Shown in pieces: positions 5,829 to 7,643 of a stretch of DNA of 7,643 bases. Origin of the DNA: Pseudomonadota bacterium (GTDB lineage Bacteria > Desulfobacterota > Desulfovibrionia > Desulfovibrionales > Desulfovibrionaceae); contig JAEXTU010000367.1 in the NCBI GenBank assembly GCA_023453335.1, positions 1 to 7,643 of the forward strand, written 5' to 3'. Both the position numbers and the translations under genes were made by a program. Position 1 is the first letter of the stretch; each line of letters begins with the position of its first letter. The notes beneath the pieces are model-generated. The model saw only the letters and a list, made by a program, of their open reading frames with translations. It ran no database searches and was not told where the DNA came from.

Positions 5829-7435
5829 CCGTCAAGTACCTCACCATCCTGGCCTATTTGGGCGTGGTCTTCTACCTGGGCTTCCTGGGCTGGCGGCAGA
5901 CCAAGGAGGCCACCGACTACCTGCTGGCCGGCCGCAAGATGCGGGCCATGGTCATGTCCCTGTCCTACGGGGCCACCTTCATCTCCACCTCGGCCATCGT
6001 GGGGTTCGGCGGGGTGGCCGGGGCCTTCGGGTTCCCGCTCATGTGGCTGACCTTCGCCAACATCGCGGTGGGCATCTTCCTGGCCATGGCGGTCATCGGC
6101 AAGCGGGTGCGGCGCATGGGCCTGGCCCTGGACAGCCACACCTTCCCGGAGCTGCTCGGCCGGCGCTACCGCTCCCGCTTCCTGCAGGGCTTCTCGGCCC
6201 TGGTGGTGTTCCTGTTCATCCCAGTCTACGCCGCGGCGGTGCTCATCGGCATCGCCCGCATGGTGGAGGTCTCCCTGGGCCTGGACTACAACCTGGCCCT
6301 GCTGGGGTTCACCCTGATCCTGGCCCTGTACGTCATCACCGGCGGGCTCAAGGCGGTCATGTACACCGACGCCTTCCAGGGGCTCATCATGATGGCCATG
6401 ATGCTCATCCTGGCCTGGGTCACCTACAGCAAGCTGGGCGGGATCATCCCGGCCCACCAAACCCTCACCGACATGGTGGCCCTGGTGCCGGACAAACTGA
6501 AGGCCGGGGGCATGATCGGCTGGACCCAGGGCGCGCGCTTCGCCTCGCCCATCGGGCTCACCATCTACACCACCATCGTGTACGGGGTGGGCATCGGGGT
6601 GCTGGCCCAGCCCCAGCTGGCGGTGCGGTTCATGACCGTGCCCAGCGACCGGGAGCTGAACCGCGGGGTGGTCTACGGCGGGATATTCATCCTGCTCATG
6701 GTGGGGGTGGCCTACGTGGTGGGAGCCCTGTCCAACGCCATCTTCTACCAGGATTACGGCAAGATCGCGGTGCAGATGGCCGAGGGCAACCTGGACAAGG
6801 TGGTGCCCATCTACATCGAGAGCGTCATGCCCCCCTGGTTCTCCACCCTGTTCCTCATGGCCATGTTCGCCGCGGCCATGTCCACCATCTCGGCCCAGTA
6901 CCACGTGGGCGGCACCTCGCTGGGGCACGACTTCTGCGTGCGCGCGGCCGGGTGGGTCAAGGACGGCAAGAGCGGCACCTTCAAGATCACCCAGCTGGGC
7001 GTGGCGGCCACCATCGGGCTCACCCTGGTCTGGGCCTGGTATCTGCCCGAGAGCATCATCGCCCGGGCCACGGCCTTCTTCTTCGGCCTGTGCGCCGCGG
7101 CGTTCCTGCCGGCCTACCTGCTCGGGCTGTACTGGAAGCGGGTGAACCGGCCCGGGGCCATGGCCTCCATGCTGGCCGGGTTCGCGGGCTCCATGTTCTG
7201 GCTGCTCTTCATCAACGAAAAGGAGGCCAAGACCATGGGCCTGTGCCAGGCGCTCTTCGGCGCGCCCACCCTGCTGTCCGGCGCGGCCAAGGGGACCTGG
7301 GTGTGGCTCCTGCAGTGGGTGGACCCCAACATCCCGGCCCTGCCCCTGTCCCTGGCGGTCTGCATCCTGGTCAGCCTGGCCACCCGCCCCATGGACCCGG
7401 CCCACGTGGAGCACTGCTACAAGCACATCGGCTAG
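5825..7435 (+). CDS. Sodium:solute symporter (SSS family)
   Basis: This 536-aa inner-membrane protein should import a solute driven by sodium. Motifs of the SSS family (TC 2.A.21) appear in order: ATDYLLAGRKM (29-39), SYGATFISTSAIVGFGG (47-63, first sodium-site helix), FPELLGRRYRS (107-117), ITGGLKAVMYTDAFQG (171-186, the family signature), a QPQLAVRFM segment (262-270), and FAAAMSTISAQ (348-358). In the last, S353 and T354 correspond to the sodium-binding Ser/Thr pair of PutP-type carriers. About 13 hydrophobic helices are apparent, and length is normal for the family. Acetate/monocarboxylate, pantothenate, proline or other substrates are all possible. The GTG start at 5825 has GGGGAGGGG just upstream and overlaps the accessory gene's stop by 4 nt; the open frame extends upstream only as out-of-frame sequence of that gene. 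Confidence 0.95.
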   Translation: MTVKYLTILAYLGVVFYLGFLGWRQTKEATDYLLAGRKMRAMVMSLSYGATFISTSAIVGFGGVAGAFGFPLMWLTFANIAVGIFLAMAVIGKRVRRMGLALDSHTFPELLGRRYRSRFLQGFSALVVFLFIPVYAAAVLIGIARMVEVSLGLDYNLALLGFTLILALYVITGGLKAVMYTDAFQGLIMMAMMLILAWVTYSKLGGIIPAHQTLTDMVALVPDKLKAGGMIGWTQGARFASPIGLTIYTTIVYGVGIGVLAQPQLAVRFMTVPSDRELNRGVVYGGIFILLMVGVAYVVGALSNAIFYQDYGKIAVQMAEGNLDKVVPIYIESVMPPWFSTLFLMAMFAAAMSTISAQYHVGGTSLGHDFCVRAAGWVKDGKSGTFKITQLGVAATIGLTLVWAWYLPESIIARATAFFFGLCAAAFLPAYLLGLYWKRVNRPGAMASMLAGFAGSMFWLLFINEKEAKTMGLCQALFGAPTLLSGAAKGTWVWLLQWVDPNIPALPLSLAVCILVSLATRPMDPAHVEHCYKHIG

Positions 7436-7464
7436 CCGGCTTTTTCGAAAGGACGCAGGAAGAC

Positions 7465-7553
7465 GGGCGATTCGTGAATCGCCCCTACATAACCCGGGCC
7501 GCGCTGCCGCCTGGGCCTTGCCTTTTCCCGTAGGGGCGGTTCGCGAACCGCCC
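7465..7553. repeat. REP doublet (REPIN-like), both palindromes intact
   Basis: The left REP is in minus orientation: arms 7465-7473 (GGGCGATTC) and 7476-7484 (GAATCGCCC), then CTAC (7485-7488), which is GTAG on the other strand. The right REP is in plus orientation: GTAG (7530-7533) then a perfect 20-bp palindrome with arms GGGCGGTTC (7534-7542) and GAACCGCCC (7545-7553). The right copy carries compensated changes (AT to GC in both arms), so base pairing is conserved. The feet face each other across 41 nt, as at 2339-2414. The doublet starts 30 nt after the symporter stop and may also act as a 3' stabilising or ending structure. Confidence 0.8.
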
Positions 7554-7615
7554 TCTTCTCCTGCCCATCGCCCCGCCAAACCTCTCGCCCTGCCGCGCGG
7601 GCAGGCCCCTCTTCC

Positions 7616-7643
7616 GGAGGGGCGATTCACGAATCGCCCGGCA
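7616..7643 (+). repeat. Single REP palindrome with GGAG foot (at window edge)
   Basis: A GGAG foot (7616-7619) precedes arms GGGCGATTC (7620-7628) and GAATCGCCC (7631-7639) with centre AC. The 25 nt at 7619-7643 are identical to those at 2394-2418, including the GGCA that follows the palindrome. The copy may belong to another doublet continuing beyond the window. The gap before it (7554-7615) holds no gene, only a small CCTGCC/GGCAGG inverted repeat (7589-7594, 7600-7605). Confidence 0.75.

Noticed and set aside
7429..7446. Intrinsic terminator after the symporter (GGCTAGCCGGC then five T)
   Set aside because: The palindromes CGGCTAGCCG and AGCCGGCT leave at most a 3-bp stem once a loop is allowed, so there is no stable hairpin before the T-run.
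5518..7533. A 671-codon plus-strand frame overlapping the symporter out of phase
   Set aside because: It is Gly/His/Arg-rich without membrane helices. The symporter frame carries all SSS motifs.
5681..7630. A 649-codon open frame on the minus strand opposite the symporter
   Set aside because: It is His/Gly/Gln-rich, has no domain, and begins inside a REP element. It is an antisense shadow of the symporter.
7465..7639. Clustered palindromic repeats as a CRISPR array
   Set aside because: Only three copies are present, in mixed orientation and with unequal spacing and feet. The pattern fits REP elements, not repeat-spacer units.

Overview
The window is very GC-rich and tightly packed. It reads like chromosome from a free-living Gram-negative bacterium, most likely a Desulfovibrionales-type sulfate reducer. 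That assignment is inferred from three things: a sodium:solute symporter paired with a small accessory membrane protein, a large membrane-bound GGDEF/EAL protein, and GTAG-footed REP palindromes. No marker gene in the window fixes the taxon.

Left part (1-2168, minus strand): a phage packaging/lysis cassette in the order 3TM-type holin, small TM/coiled-coil protein, terminase small subunit, terminase large subunit (cut by the left edge). The four genes overlap by 1, 4 and 17 nt, and three have clear Shine-Dalgarno sequences, so they form one translationally coupled unit. The rest of the prophage, or gene-transfer-agent-like cluster, would lie to the left. No integrase or endolysin is in view.

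Spacer (2169-2465): next to the phage side is a large nested GC hairpin just upstream of the holin ribosome binding site. Next to the chromosomal side is a REP doublet, one of whose palindromes has lost an arm. The phage/host boundary most likely lies between these two structures.

Middle (2466-5444, minus strand): a 992-aa inner-membrane signalling protein with a periplasmic sensor, HAMP, two PAS domains, GGDEF and EAL. Both catalytic domains look intact, so it could make and/or degrade cyclic-di-GMP.

Right part (5631-7435, plus strand): divergent from the signalling gene, separated by a 186-nt regulatory gap, is a two-gene operon. It encodes a small one-helix protein with a strongly basic tail and an SSS-family sodium:solute symporter, overlapping by 4 nt (GTGA). 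The substrate cannot be told from sequence.

Right end (7436-7643): no gene, but a second REP doublet with nearly the same spacing as the one at 2339-2414, plus a further single REP at the window edge. All REP copies share a G-rich palindrome with a GTAG or GGAG foot, the hallmark of elements moved by REP-associated tyrosine transposases. No such transposase is in the window.
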